Shown here one piece after another: positions 17,402 to 26,124 of a stretch of 64,000 nucleotides of DNA. A program made the position numbers and the translations under genes. How positions within the stretch are numbered: the stretch's first letter is position 1; every line of letters begins with the position of its first letter. The DNA comes from an uncultured Collinsella sp. Lineage in GTDB: Bacteria > Actinomycetota > Coriobacteriia > Coriobacteriales > Coriobacteriaceae. The stretch lies in contig CATXKN010000002.1 in the NCBI GenBank assembly GCA_958370785.1, forward strand, positions 186,001 to 250,000, read 5' to 3'. The notes beneath the pieces are model-generated. The model did not search any database. It was not told where the DNA came from and saw nothing but the letters and a program-made list of their open reading frames with translations.

Positions 17402-18513
17402 TGCGAATTGCCATGATTGGACAGAAGCGTACGGGCTCGCGCGAGGGCGGCATCGAGGTCGTCGTGGGTGAGCTCGCCAAGAGGATGGCGGCGCTTGGGC
17501 ACGAGGTCACCTGCTACGACCGCATGGGCGCCGGCATGCCCACGGAGCCCTACGAGCGCGACGGCTACCGCGTGGTGCCGGTGAAGGCCGTGGACTTGAA
17601 GGGCTTCGCGGCGCTCACGAGCAGCTTCGCGGCCACCAATGCGGCGCTCGCCGGCAACCTCGACGTCATCCACTACCACGCCGAGGGCCCCTGCGTGCCG
17701 CTGAAGAAGGCCCACAAGGCCGGTGTGTGCACCGTGGCCACAATCCACGGCCTGGACTGGCAGCGTGCCAAGTGGGGTGGGCTCGCCTCCAAGTACATCA
17801 AGCACGGGGAGGCGACGGCTGCCAAGTACGCCGACGGCCTGGTTGTTCTCTCTCGCGGCAACCAAGACTACTTCAAGGAAGCCTACGGACGCGAAGCGGC
17901 GCTCATCCCCAACGGCATAACGCCCGAGCCGGACCTGCCGGCCAAGGAGATTGCCGAGCGCTGGGGGCTCACGGCGAGCTCCTACGTCCTCTACCTCGGC
18001 CGCATTGTGCCCGAGAAGAGGCCAGAGCTGCTGGTGGAGGCCTTCCGGGGGCTGGACGCTGACAAGCGCCTCGTGATAGCGGGTGACTCGTCCGACACGG
18101 GTGACTACATGGCAGCGCTCAGAAAGGCCGGGACCGAGGATCCACGCGTGCTCTTCACGGGGCACGTCGAGGGCGATGTCCTGACCGAGCTCTACTCCAA
18201 CGCCTACTGCTATGTGCTCCCCTCCGACGTGGAGGGCATGCCCATGAGCCTGCTAGAAGCGATGAGCCACGGCTGCGCCTGCGTGACCTCGGATATTCCC
18301 GAATGTGCCGACGTGCTTGCGGGCTGCGGCGTCACGTTCCCGCGCGACGACGCCGCCGCGCTTCGTGATGTACTCGCGTCTCTACTGGCTGACCCTGCCC
18401 GAGTCAGCGCCCTGGGCGACTCTGCCCGCGAGCGCGCAAATACCGAATACGACTGGGACCGCGTCGTCGCGCGGACCCTTGAACTTTACGAACAGACCAA
18501 GGAGGTCCGCTAG
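17401..18513 (+). CDS. Glycosyltransferase family 4
   Basis: Cytoplasmic GT-B retaining glycosyltransferase, 370 aa, predicted to extend the lipid-linked repeat unit. The N-terminal domain begins IAMIGQKRTGSREGGIEVVVGELAKRM with a glycine-rich acceptor loop. The C-terminal nucleotide-sugar domain shows LYLGRIVPEKRPELLVEAF and the E-x7-E-type motif in SDVEGMPMSLLEAMSHG. The ATG overlaps the stop of the sugar-phosphate transferase. Donor and acceptor cannot be told from sequence. Confidence 0.9.
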   Translation: MRIAMIGQKRTGSREGGIEVVVGELAKRMAALGHEVTCYDRMGAGMPTEPYERDGYRVVPVKAVDLKGFAALTSSFAATNAALAGNLDVIHYHAEGPCVPLKKAHKAGVCTVATIHGLDWQRAKWGGLASKYIKHGEATAAKYADGLVVLSRGNQDYFKEAYGREAALIPNGITPEPDLPAKEIAERWGLTASSYVLYLGRIVPEKRPELLVEAFRGLDADKRLVIAGDSSDTGDYMAALRKAGTEDPRVLFTGHVEGDVLTELYSNAYCYVLPSDVEGMPMSLLEAMSHGCACVTSDIPECADVLAGCGVTFPRDDAAALRDVLASLLADPARVSALGDSARERANTEYDWDRVVARTLELYEQTKEVR

Positions 18514-19650
18514 ATGGCCGAGAAGAAACTCAACGGAACCGTAATCGTAACGTACCGCTGCAACGCGCGTTGCACCATGTGCAACCGCTACAAGGCACCC
18601 AGCCGTCCGGAGGAGGAGCTCTCCCTCGACGTGATCAAGAAGCTCCCACGTATGTACTTCACCAACATCACCGGTGGTGAGCCCTTTATCAGGACCGACC
18701 TTGCAGATATCGTGCGCGAGCTGTACAAGAAGTCCGACCGTATCGTCATTTCCACCAATGGCTTCTTTACGGATCGCATCATCGCTCTTGCCGAGGAATT
18801 CCCCCAGGTGGGAATCCGCATCTCCATCGAGGGCTTGCAGCAGACCAACGATGAGATCCGTGGTCTCCAGGATGGCTTCAACCGCGGCTACGAGACGCTC
18901 AAGAAGCTTGTGGAAATGAAGCACCCGGACGTGGGCTTTGGCATGACGGTGCAGGATCGCAACGCTGCGGACTTGGTGCAGCTGTACAAGCTTTCCGACG
19001 AGCTCGGCATGGAGTTCGCCACCGCCAGCCTGCACAACAGCTTCTACTTTGTCGAGGCGAAGAACATCATCAAGGACCGTCCCATGGTGGCCCAGAACTT
19101 CGAGGACCTGGTAAACGAGCTCCTCAAGTCCAACGAGCCCAAGAAGTGGTTCCGCGCGTACTTCAACATGGGCCTCATCAACTACATCTATGGGCAGAAG
19201 CGCCTGCTCCCGTGCGATATGGCGTTCGACACGTTCTTCATCGACCCCTACGGCGACGTAATGCCCTGCAACGGCACCAAGGAGAAGCTCGTTATGGGCA
19301 ACCTTAACGACGAGTCCTGGGATGAGCTGTGGGGGAGCGCCCAGGCCGAGAAGGTACGCGGCTGCGTGCGCCACTGCGACCGCAACTGCTGGATGATCGG
19401 CTCCGTGTCTCCGGCCATGCACAAGTACATCTGGAAACCCGCGTCGTGGGTGCTGGCGCACAAGCTCAAGCCCGGCAAGAAGTTCGACATGCACGAGCTC
19501 CCCATCGTGCGCGACTACGAGTCGGGCAAGGTGACGAAGGAGGAGCTGGACGCTCTTTCCACCTGCGACGTGCACGCCGCGATCAACGACGGCCTCTCCG
19601 ACGCGAGCCGAGCCGACGCCCACGTGTACGAGACCGAGGAGGCGCTGTAG
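18514..19650 (+). CDS. Radical SAM/SPASM domain protein
   Basis: Iron-sulfur enzyme of 378 aa. The radical SAM cluster motif CNARCTMC (Cys 16, 20, 23) sits in the first 25 residues, followed by NITGGEPFIR, a SAM-contact motif. The C-terminal SPASM region holds further cysteines in CDMAFDTFFIDPYGDVMPCNGT and CVRHCDRNCW, predicted to bind auxiliary [4Fe-4S] clusters. AAGGAGG lies just upstream of the ATG, immediately after the GT4 stop. Its position inside a polysaccharide operon suggests modification of a sugar or lipid-linked intermediate; the substrate is unknown. Confidence 0.88.
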   Translation: MAEKKLNGTVIVTYRCNARCTMCNRYKAPSRPEEELSLDVIKKLPRMYFTNITGGEPFIRTDLADIVRELYKKSDRIVISTNGFFTDRIIALAEEFPQVGIRISIEGLQQTNDEIRGLQDGFNRGYETLKKLVEMKHPDVGFGMTVQDRNAADLVQLYKLSDELGMEFATASLHNSFYFVEAKNIIKDRPMVAQNFEDLVNELLKSNEPKKWFRAYFNMGLINYIYGQKRLLPCDMAFDTFFIDPYGDVMPCNGTKEKLVMGNLNDESWDELWGSAQAEKVRGCVRHCDRNCWMIGSVSPAMHKYIWKPASWVLAHKLKPGKKFDMHELPIVRDYESGKVTKEELDALSTCDVHAAINDGLSDASRADAHVYETEEAL

Positions 19651-20708
19651 GTGGCCCCGCTCGACCTCATATGCATGGGGCTCGTCCTGGCGCTCATCGC
19701 GGCGGTGGGCGTCGGAGGCGCTCGGCGCCATCCTGCTAGGGAGGATTTCTTCAGCAAGGAGGAGTCCAACGCCCTTCGTGGCTTCTGGTGCCTCGTCATC
19801 ATCCTTGTGCATGTTCCTGTCGCTTATCAGAACCCGATTCAAGACGCGGTGGGCAGCTTCGCCTACATCGGGGTCACCTTCTTCTTCATGACCTCGGCTT
19901 ATGGGCTTTCGCTCGGCCTTGCGTCGAGAGGGGTCCGGGCGCTGGACGGCTTCTGGATCAGGAGGCTTCCGAAGATTCTCGTCCCGTGTCTGCTCGTCAA
20001 TGTGCTGAAGCTTGTGGAGAGCTATGCCTTCGGGAGTCCGGATTCGATTCTCACCCTGCTCAGGGTCGATAACTGGGTCGTCTGGCTGCTGCTCTGCTAC
20101 CTTGCCTTCTGGGCGACCAACAAGTTCCTTCCTGTCGACAAAGCTCGCAAGGACCTCCTTACCGTCGGTTGCGTGGCACTTTTGAGCGTCGTTGGCTATG
20201 TCGCTGGGGATTTGAGCCCGATTTACCGTTGGCCGACGGAGATATGGGGGTTTGCGTGGGGCATCTTGCTCTCGCGGAACAAGGATCACCTTTGCGATGC
20301 CCTTCGTTGCAGGCCTGTTGCCAGTCTCGCGTTGACAACAGCGGCTTCTGTCCTTATCGGGTTCCTTTATCTCAAGTGCAAGGGCGTGCCTTTCTTCGGC
20401 GACTACCTGCTCAAGATTCTGCTCGGCATGGCGCTCGTCATGCTCATGCTGGTCGTTGACTCCCTGCTTTCGCTGGGAAGCAGGTTGAACGCCATCCTTG
20501 GGTCGATCTCTTACGAGGTTTACCTCGTGCACGGGACGGTATTCTCCCTCGTTTCCGAAATTACAGGGGGGGGCTCTCGTCGGGGCCATTCATCGCGTTC
20601 TCGGTTGCGGGAACCGTTCTGGTCGCATGGGTCCTTCACGGGATTGGGGTCTTTGCTTTGTCCCTTGTTCGCCTTCCATCTGACGGAGCGCGGCACAGGG
20701 GGGCGTGA
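19651..20708 (+). pseudogene. Acyltransferase-3-like membrane protein, frameshifted at a poly-G tract
   Basis: Polytopic membrane protein of the acyltransferase 3 (OafA/WecH-like) type, predicted to acylate a cell-surface sugar. It starts at GTG 19651. The reading frame is hydrophobic and family-like up to SYEVYLVHGTVFSLVSEITG. At eight Gs (20566-20573) it shifts into a low-quality reading that runs to 20784. In the +2 frame the sequence continues as a proper C-terminal membrane segment (FIAFSVAGTVLVAWVLHG...) ending at TGA 20706-20708. Nine or six Gs would restore a protein of about 352 aa. Phase variation or a homopolymer sequencing error are the two explanations. Confidence 0.75.
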
Positions 20709-20786
20709 TCTGATGTCGTTGACTTCTATTTGTTTGTACAGCGTCCCATGTGGGGACTCGTTCGCGATTGGTGGTGTTCTTTAGCG

Positions 20787-21809
20787 ATGCCGGTGTTTTC
20801 CGTTGTGATACCCGTATACAACGTCGAGCCGTGGCTCCCACGCTGCGTGGAGAGCGTTCTTGGCCAAGGCTTTAGCGATTTCGAGGTGGTGCTGGTCGAT
20901 GACGGATCCTCCGATGGCAGTCCCGCATTGTGCGAGGGCTACGCATCGACGGACGCCCGGGTCAAGGTCGTCCACAAGTCGAACGGCGGTCTCTGCAGCG
21001 CCCGCAATGCCGGTCTCGCCATTGCGGCGGGAGATTACATCGTCCCGGTAGATTCCGATGACTGGATGGTCGAGGACGCCCTCGAGACGCTTTGGTCACG
21101 GGCGATTGAGCCTTACAAGCCAGATGCCGTCATCTTCAATGCGACTATGGTCTATCCCGATCGCGAGGAACCTGTGCCCTGCTATGCTGCGAGCGGGTTT
21201 TACGATAGTGCGCGCCTGCGCGGAGAGATTCTGCCGTATATGATTTGGGACAAAAGGCTGCCTTTCTGCCGGGGCATCTTCAACCCGATGGCCTGCAACA
21301 AGGTCTACAGACGTGAGATTCTGCTTAAGCATCACTGCGAGGACGAGCGCATTAGGATGGGCGAGGACAACGCCTACGTCTTCGAGGCGCTTTATCACTC
21401 CACGTCTCTAGTCGTTCTAGAAGACGCTCTCTACTGCTACTTCAAGGGCAACGAGTCCTCGATAAGCACGGCCTACGACCCGACGAGGTTCGAGAACAAC
21501 AGGCTTCTCATCGACTACCTCGTGTCGAGGCTCGGCAGTAAGGAGGAGTGGCTCGACGACCAGCTGAACGCATTTAAGGCATACTGGCTTTTCATGGCTA
21601 TATTCCATGAAGCTAGGGCGAATCGCGGTTTCGTCTCATCCTGCAGACACTTGAAGGAGGGCATTGAGAAGACGAACGCCACGGGAGGCATAGATATAGA
21701 GAAGTTGCCGAGGTCTGCTCGGGCGTTCCTCACGTTGATCCGCAGCCGGTGCTACCCCGCTATCCTTGCCGCTGCCAAGGTGGGCTCCGCCCTTAAGGAC
21801 CGGCGGTGA
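20787..21809 (+). CDS. Glycosyltransferase family 2
   Basis: GT-A glycosyltransferase of 340 aa. Motifs: FSVVIPVYNVEPWLPRCVESVL at the N-terminus, VLVDDGSSDGSP, NGGLCSARNAGLAIAAGDYI and the metal-binding VDSDDW. ATG 20787 is chosen because homology-type sequence begins at MPVFSVVIPVY; upstream in-frame starts (TTG 20730, ATG 20748) have no clear ribosome site. It follows the acyltransferase by 78 bp, and its stop is 5 bp before the next GT2. Sugar specificity is unknown. Confidence 0.88.
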   Translation: MPVFSVVIPVYNVEPWLPRCVESVLGQGFSDFEVVLVDDGSSDGSPALCEGYASTDARVKVVHKSNGGLCSARNAGLAIAAGDYIVPVDSDDWMVEDALETLWSRAIEPYKPDAVIFNATMVYPDREEPVPCYAASGFYDSARLRGEILPYMIWDKRLPFCRGIFNPMACNKVYRREILLKHHCEDERIRMGEDNAYVFEALYHSTSLVVLEDALYCYFKGNESSISTAYDPTRFENNRLLIDYLVSRLGSKEEWLDDQLNAFKAYWLFMAIFHEARANRGFVSSCRHLKEGIEKTNATGGIDIEKLPRSARAFLTLIRSRCYPAILAAAKVGSALKDRR

Positions 21810-21814
21810 GCTGC

Positions 21815-22762
21815 ATGGAGCTCAGTATCGTTATACCTGCCTACAATGCGGCAGTCTCCCTCCCTAGGGCACTCGACTCGCTCGTGGACGTACGCTTCCT
21901 TGGGCGCTACGAGATATTAGTCGTCGACGATGGCTCGACGGACAACACTGCGGAGGTTTGCGACAACTGGTGCCGCCTGCACCCGGGCATTGCATGTTGC
22001 ATTCGTCAGGGCAACGGGGGCGTGAGCTCTGCCAGGAATCTCGGCATTGCTGCCGCGAACGGCGACTACATCGCTTTCGTTGACGCCGACGACTATGCTG
22101 CGCCAGGCTATCTCGGCATGGCGTTCGACGCTAAGCGGGGCGGCGAGGACTACATCACGTTTGATTACGTTCGAGAGAGCGATGGCTCTCAGAGGGTCGT
22201 GAAACCGCAGCTCTCTCCCTCGGATATCGGGCGTGCGAGAGCTCTCGCCCTAACGTGCACGGCGAATTCCCCTTGGTCAAGGCTTTACAAGAAAGCCTTG
22301 AGCAAGGGAGTTCTGTTTCCCCTTGGTCAAGGCCTCGGGGAGGACCTTTGCTTCAACCTTGCCTTCCTCGAGAAGGCTCGTACGGCTGCATATTCTCCCC
22401 AAACCGCCTACGTGTATGTGGCCAACGAGGGCAGCAGGACGGAGCGGCCCCCCAGCGCATCCGATGCCGAGGATTATGGGAAGATGTACGCGGCCCTGAT
22501 GGGCTTTTGCGATGCGTGCGGTCTCGGCGAGGCTGAGAGGAATGAAGCGCGCCTTTCGATGGCTCGGATTTTGGCGAACTACGCCGGGCGGCTCAAGAGG
22601 CACGGGGTGCTTTCGACCGAGATTTCGGCTGTGCTCGAATCAATCGAAGGCCTCGACAGCATACGGGGGGCTGTGGCGCGGGATTGTAAGGATAGGGCCA
22701 GGCTGGCGATGCTTCGCAGGGGCGCATACTCGCTTGCCGCGCTGTTTTTAAGGGGGTGCTAA
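21815..22762 (+). CDS. Glycosyltransferase family 2
   Basis: GT-A glycosyltransferase, 315 aa. Motifs: LSIVIPAYNAAVSLPRALDSL, LVVDDGSTDNT, NGGVSSARNLGIAAANGDYIAFVDADDY and a GLGEDLCFNLAF acceptor-domain motif. ATG 21815 is preferred; an in-frame GTG at 21806 overlaps the previous stop. The C-terminus (SLAALFLRG) resembles that of a GT remnant at 23508-23664, hinting at shared ancestry of cassettes in this locus. The next gene follows without a gap. Confidence 0.87.
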   Translation: MELSIVIPAYNAAVSLPRALDSLVDVRFLGRYEILVVDDGSTDNTAEVCDNWCRLHPGIACCIRQGNGGVSSARNLGIAAANGDYIAFVDADDYAAPGYLGMAFDAKRGGEDYITFDYVRESDGSQRVVKPQLSPSDIGRARALALTCTANSPWSRLYKKALSKGVLFPLGQGLGEDLCFNLAFLEKARTAAYSPQTAYVYVANEGSRTERPPSASDAEDYGKMYAALMGFCDACGLGEAERNEARLSMARILANYAGRLKRHGVLSTEISAVLESIEGLDSIRGAVARDCKDRARLAMLRRGAYSLAALFLRGC

Positions 22763-23566
22763 ATGGTCATTGCGGCTAGCGATGAGCAACGCCTCGCAGC
22801 GCGGGGAGTCTCTGGATATGGCGGAGTACGGCGGGATCGCGTGCGCGGGGGCTACGTGAGCCTTGCGTCTGCCAGGCTGTCCGTGGTCTGTTTTTCCGTC
22901 CTGTGGCCCATAGTGCTCTTGTCTAGGGGGCTTGTTCTCAGCACGTTAATAGAATCATCGGCAGCGACCATTCTGGTCCAGCTTGCCTACATCGGGCTTC
23001 TCGGCGCTGTTCTTGCCATCGATTTGATCTTGGGAAGGGTAAGATGCTTAGGAGACGGGTTTGCCTGCTTCGCGCTAATGGCTTTACATACCGTGCTCTT
23101 CTGCCTCGTGCTGACCAACCCAATGATGCCTTCCGAGTACTCCTTGACTCAGTCGGCCCTTCTATTCGTCTTGGTGATAGGTCTCACCGCCTATTTCATC
23201 AGGACCAGAGAAATATTCGACCTCTTTGTCCGGCTCTCGTTTTACACAATCGGCGGATTGCTGGCGTTTTGCCTCTTGACGCACCTTGGGGATTTGAACC
23301 TGTGTGGTGTTATGAACATTATGAGCTCGTCGGACAGGATGCGCTCTGTGTTCGGGTTCGGCCAACCCAACTCGCTGGGCGGAGCCTGCTTTGGTTGCCT
23401 CGTCTTGTACTCTCTGCTGCCGAGACGCCGCGCGCAGCTCGCGCGATGGGCTTCTTTCGTAATCGCGGCGATAGCCCTTGCGATGCTGCTCTGTCAGTGC
23501 GAGAGGGCAATTCATTCAAAGTGGTTGATTCTTGGATTGAGAAAGCCGGGGTTCAAGAATTATTAA
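22763..23566 (+). pseudogene. Wzy-like polysaccharide polymerase, 3'-truncated
   Basis: The first 250 or so residues are a polytopic membrane protein that aligns along its length with the N-terminal part of the intact Wzy-like gene at 23664. Shared blocks include LIESSAATILVQ versus VIDSSALTILIQ, LTHLGDLNLCGV versus FTHFGDVNLSGL, and VFGFGQPNSLGG versus VFGFGHPNTLGG. Similarity stops after LAMLLCQCERA near 23510, and a short unrelated tail ends at 23566. The expected second half of transmembrane segments is missing. GC is high up to the break and low afterwards. Confidence 0.75.
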
Positions 23567-23664
23567 CTGATTTCAGGCCGTGCTCAATAAAAGATTTACT
23601 TCGCTATTTGATTTTACGTTTTAGATGGTACGCACTTGCAAGGTTGTTTTTAAGGGGGGAATAG
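23508..23664 (+). pseudogene. 3' remnant of a glycosyltransferase fused to the truncated wzy
   Basis: In a different frame from the truncated Wzy, the bases up to TAG 23662-23664 read NSFKVVDSWIEKAGVQELL... and end RFRWYALARLFLRGE. This resembles the C-terminal end of glycosyltransferases in this locus (compare YSLAALFLRGC at 22762). It appears to be the tail of a GT gene whose 5' part was replaced by the Wzy fragment. The exact 5' edge (about 23508) is approximate. Its stop overlaps the GTG start of the next gene. Confidence 0.5.
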
Positions 23665-24902
23665 TGGGTTACGGACGGGCCATTTCATCAAAAAAAATCG
23701 ATACATTGGTGTTCTATTTATTATTTGCGGCCGTATATACAACTAGAGTGCTTGTTGTTGCTCAGGTTATTGATTCATCTGCTTTAACTATTTTGATTCA
23801 GGCTGTTTACCTTGCATTTGTCGGAACACTCTGGCTCTTGGAACTAAATAAAGGGATATATAGACCTACTGCTTTTTCTGGCTTTTTTGTATTGCTTGCA
23901 TCACACATTGTGCTGTTTTGTTATGTCTTTACCAATCCAAGAATGCCTGGGAGTTTAGGTATAGGCCAAACTATGGTCCTCTTCTTTCTTGTGGTTGTTT
24001 TTACTGCCTGGTATGTCAGGGATAGAAATATCCAACGGGGTTTCTGCGCTCTTTGCTTTCATTTATTAGGCATTATTTTGACTGTCCAGCTGTTTACACA
24101 TTTTGGTGACGTTAATTTAAGTGGACTGTCATCTCTTTTTAGTGCCGACCAACGAGTTCGTACGGTATTTGGGTTTGGCCATCCAAATACACTCGGAGGA
24201 ATGTGTGTCGCTTTATTCATGATGTTTATATTTATGAATGTGTGTGAGGAACGACGCGGCCAAGGTTGGTTCATCATTTCCATAGATTTTGGATTATTGG
24301 CTGTGGCCCTGCTGATGTTGCTCTGCAGCGCTTCCCGTAGTTCATTAATTGGCTTAGCTCTGCTTATTGCGTTCTATTGTTCAGGACGCCTTAAAACCGG
24401 TGGCAAGTATTCTATGCTCGCCTACCGTGTTTCACGGTTGGTGCTTTTGATGGCTATTGCGTACGCTATTTCGAGCGTTCTTGGCTCGATGTCACTTGAT
24501 AGTGCCATTGTTCAATCGAATCGATTAACTTTGTTGGACCATGCGTTGCCTGAGTTATTTAGAAGTGGTCGTTTAATGGTTGGACTTGGCTATGTCTCCA
24601 ACAGCTCCTATGGAATGGGTCTTACTCCTTATAACACGTTATGGTTGGATAATAGCTACGTTTATTATCTAGTTGCCACAGGCGTTATTGGGTTCGTATT
24701 GATATTGGGATCCGTGTTTTGCCTGTCTTATGGTTGCCTTAAATCAGTCGAGGGGTCGAATCTTCAGGCTTGCGTCCAAGCCTCTCTGATTTCTTACCTA
24801 TTTATGGCCTTTTTTGAAGTCGTATTACTTGTTGGTAACCCATTGAATTATTTCCTTCTTCCTTTTCTGCTGTCTCTTATTTGCACCAATTCAGATAAAT
24901 GA
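23664..24902 (+). CDS. Wzy-like polysaccharide polymerase
   Basis: Integral membrane protein of 412 aa with about 10-11 hydrophobic segments and a larger loop, in the pattern of O-antigen/EPS polymerases that join flipped repeat units. The start GTG 23664 follows AAGGGGGGA; an ATG at 23625 would lie inside the upstream GT remnant. Conserved family-type segments include FGFGHPNTLGG and LLMLLCSASRSSLIGL. Base composition is markedly AT-rich compared with the first half of the locus, indicating a separately acquired cassette. Confidence 0.8.
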   Translation: MGYGRAISSKKIDTLVFYLLFAAVYTTRVLVVAQVIDSSALTILIQAVYLAFVGTLWLLELNKGIYRPTAFSGFFVLLASHIVLFCYVFTNPRMPGSLGIGQTMVLFFLVVVFTAWYVRDRNIQRGFCALCFHLLGIILTVQLFTHFGDVNLSGLSSLFSADQRVRTVFGFGHPNTLGGMCVALFMMFIFMNVCEERRGQGWFIISIDFGLLAVALLMLLCSASRSSLIGLALLIAFYCSGRLKTGGKYSMLAYRVSRLVLLMAIAYAISSVLGSMSLDSAIVQSNRLTLLDHALPELFRSGRLMVGLGYVSNSSYGMGLTPYNTLWLDNSYVYYLVATGVIGFVLILGSVFCLSYGCLKSVEGSNLQACVQASLISYLFMAFFEVVLLVGNPLNYFLLPFLLSLICTNSDK

Positions 24903-24957
24903 CTATTTTTCTCTAATTTATTTAGATTAGTTTCTCCCAGTTGTAAGGAGCTATTTC

Positions 24958-26121
24958 TTGATTGAAGTCAAAGCGTTAATTAAAAAAATAATTAATTGTT
25001 TGCTATCCGGACCTCTATATCAAATAATCCGTTCCTTTGCATTGTCAAATGAGGTGCCATACAACGGTGATCGCGCATTGCTGGATTCGGCTTCACCACG
25101 GCCTAGGCATATGCTTCAGCCGGTCTTTATGAACGATGAGGTTTCGTTTGATATTTCAGTTATTATTCCTGTCTATAACGTTGAAAAGTATCTAAAGGAT
25201 TGCTTAGATTCGGTTGTATCTCAAAGCGTCGACGGGACTTATGAGGTCATCATCGTTAATGATGGTTCTACTGATAATTCTGGGGCCATCGCTCATTTAT
25301 ATGACCGAGTTTCGAATGTACGAGTCGTTAATCAAGCTAATGCGGGGCTATCCGCTGCGCGCAACGCCGGTCTCCGGATATCCAAGGGCAAATATATTAT
25401 GTTCCTCGATTCTGACGATACGATTGCCCCGGGCTATCTATGCGCTATGAAAAGTCGACTAGATCGAACTTCTGCTGATTATGTTACCTCAACATTTAGA
25501 TACATGTCTGATGGCGGCATGTTGGGTGAACAGGAGAAGGATAGGGCATCTTGGATGGCTCCCTGGGGACGACTTTATCGTCGTTGCATTTGGGATGGTC
25601 TTTGTTTTCCGGTTGGAGCTTGGTATGAAGACCTTGTGCAACCAATCTGTATTGAGCCGAAGTATAAGGAGCTAAAATGCTACGACTTGGATGGATATAA
25701 TTACCGTATTCGGCCTGGCTCCATCATGCAGTCTACTCCCACAAGCGTTAAAGGCCTTGATTCTTTTTGGGTGCTTGATGAGTTGATTGGCTGGCGTTCT
25801 GAACTCGATATTGCATATTCTGAAGTTGACTATGATCACCTTCTTCCATTATTCGGCCCTCTTTTGCTGGGTAGGACTGTAGCCCTCGACAATGAGCAGA
25901 GGCGTGCTTTGTTCGAATGCTGCTGTTCGACTTTTTGCTCAATTGAAGAGTTTAAATCCATGAAGACACGGCTGCCGGATTGTTGGGGCGATATTGAGCT
26001 TGCGCTTCGCACCTCGAACTACCGTTTGTATCTATTGGCTGCTACCGCTCTTGCCTCTGGCGGTAATGTTGGGCTTGCTTTTTCAGATGCCCTTCACTTT
26101 TATCTGAACAGGACTAAATAG
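24958..26121 (+). CDS. Glycosyltransferase family 2 with N-terminal extension
   Basis: GT-A enzyme of 387 aa. It starts at TTG 24958, with AAGGAG at 24945-24950 giving ideal spacing. About 65 residues precede the GT2 fold (DISVIIPVYNVEKYLKDCLDSVV). Motifs VNDGSTDNSG, NAGLSAARNAGLRISKGKYI and FLDSDDT follow, with an acceptor motif AWYEDLVQP. The gene is AT-rich like the Wzy gene before it, and a 3-bp gap leads to the pyruvyl transferase. Donor sugar unknown. Confidence 0.87.
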   Translation: MIEVKALIKKIINCLLSGPLYQIIRSFALSNEVPYNGDRALLDSASPRPRHMLQPVFMNDEVSFDISVIIPVYNVEKYLKDCLDSVVSQSVDGTYEVIIVNDGSTDNSGAIAHLYDRVSNVRVVNQANAGLSAARNAGLRISKGKYIMFLDSDDTIAPGYLCAMKSRLDRTSADYVTSTFRYMSDGGMLGEQEKDRASWMAPWGRLYRRCIWDGLCFPVGAWYEDLVQPICIEPKYKELKCYDLDGYNYRIRPGSIMQSTPTSVKGLDSFWVLDELIGWRSELDIAYSEVDYDHLLPLFGPLLLGRTVALDNEQRRALFECCCSTFCSIEEFKSMKTRLPDCWGDIELALRTSNYRLYLLAATALASGGNVGLAFSDALHFYLNRTK

Positions 26122-26124
26122 AGA

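Noticed and set aside
20730..20786. Extending the GT2 gene upstream to 20730 or 20748
   Set aside because: The added residues (FVQRPMWGLVRDWWCSLA) are not GT2-like and no ribosome site supports those starts.
22938..23664. Open frame from 23044 to 23664 as a full gene
   Set aside because: Only its last 50 or so codons look like protein (a GT tail); the rest is an out-of-frame reading of the truncated wzy.
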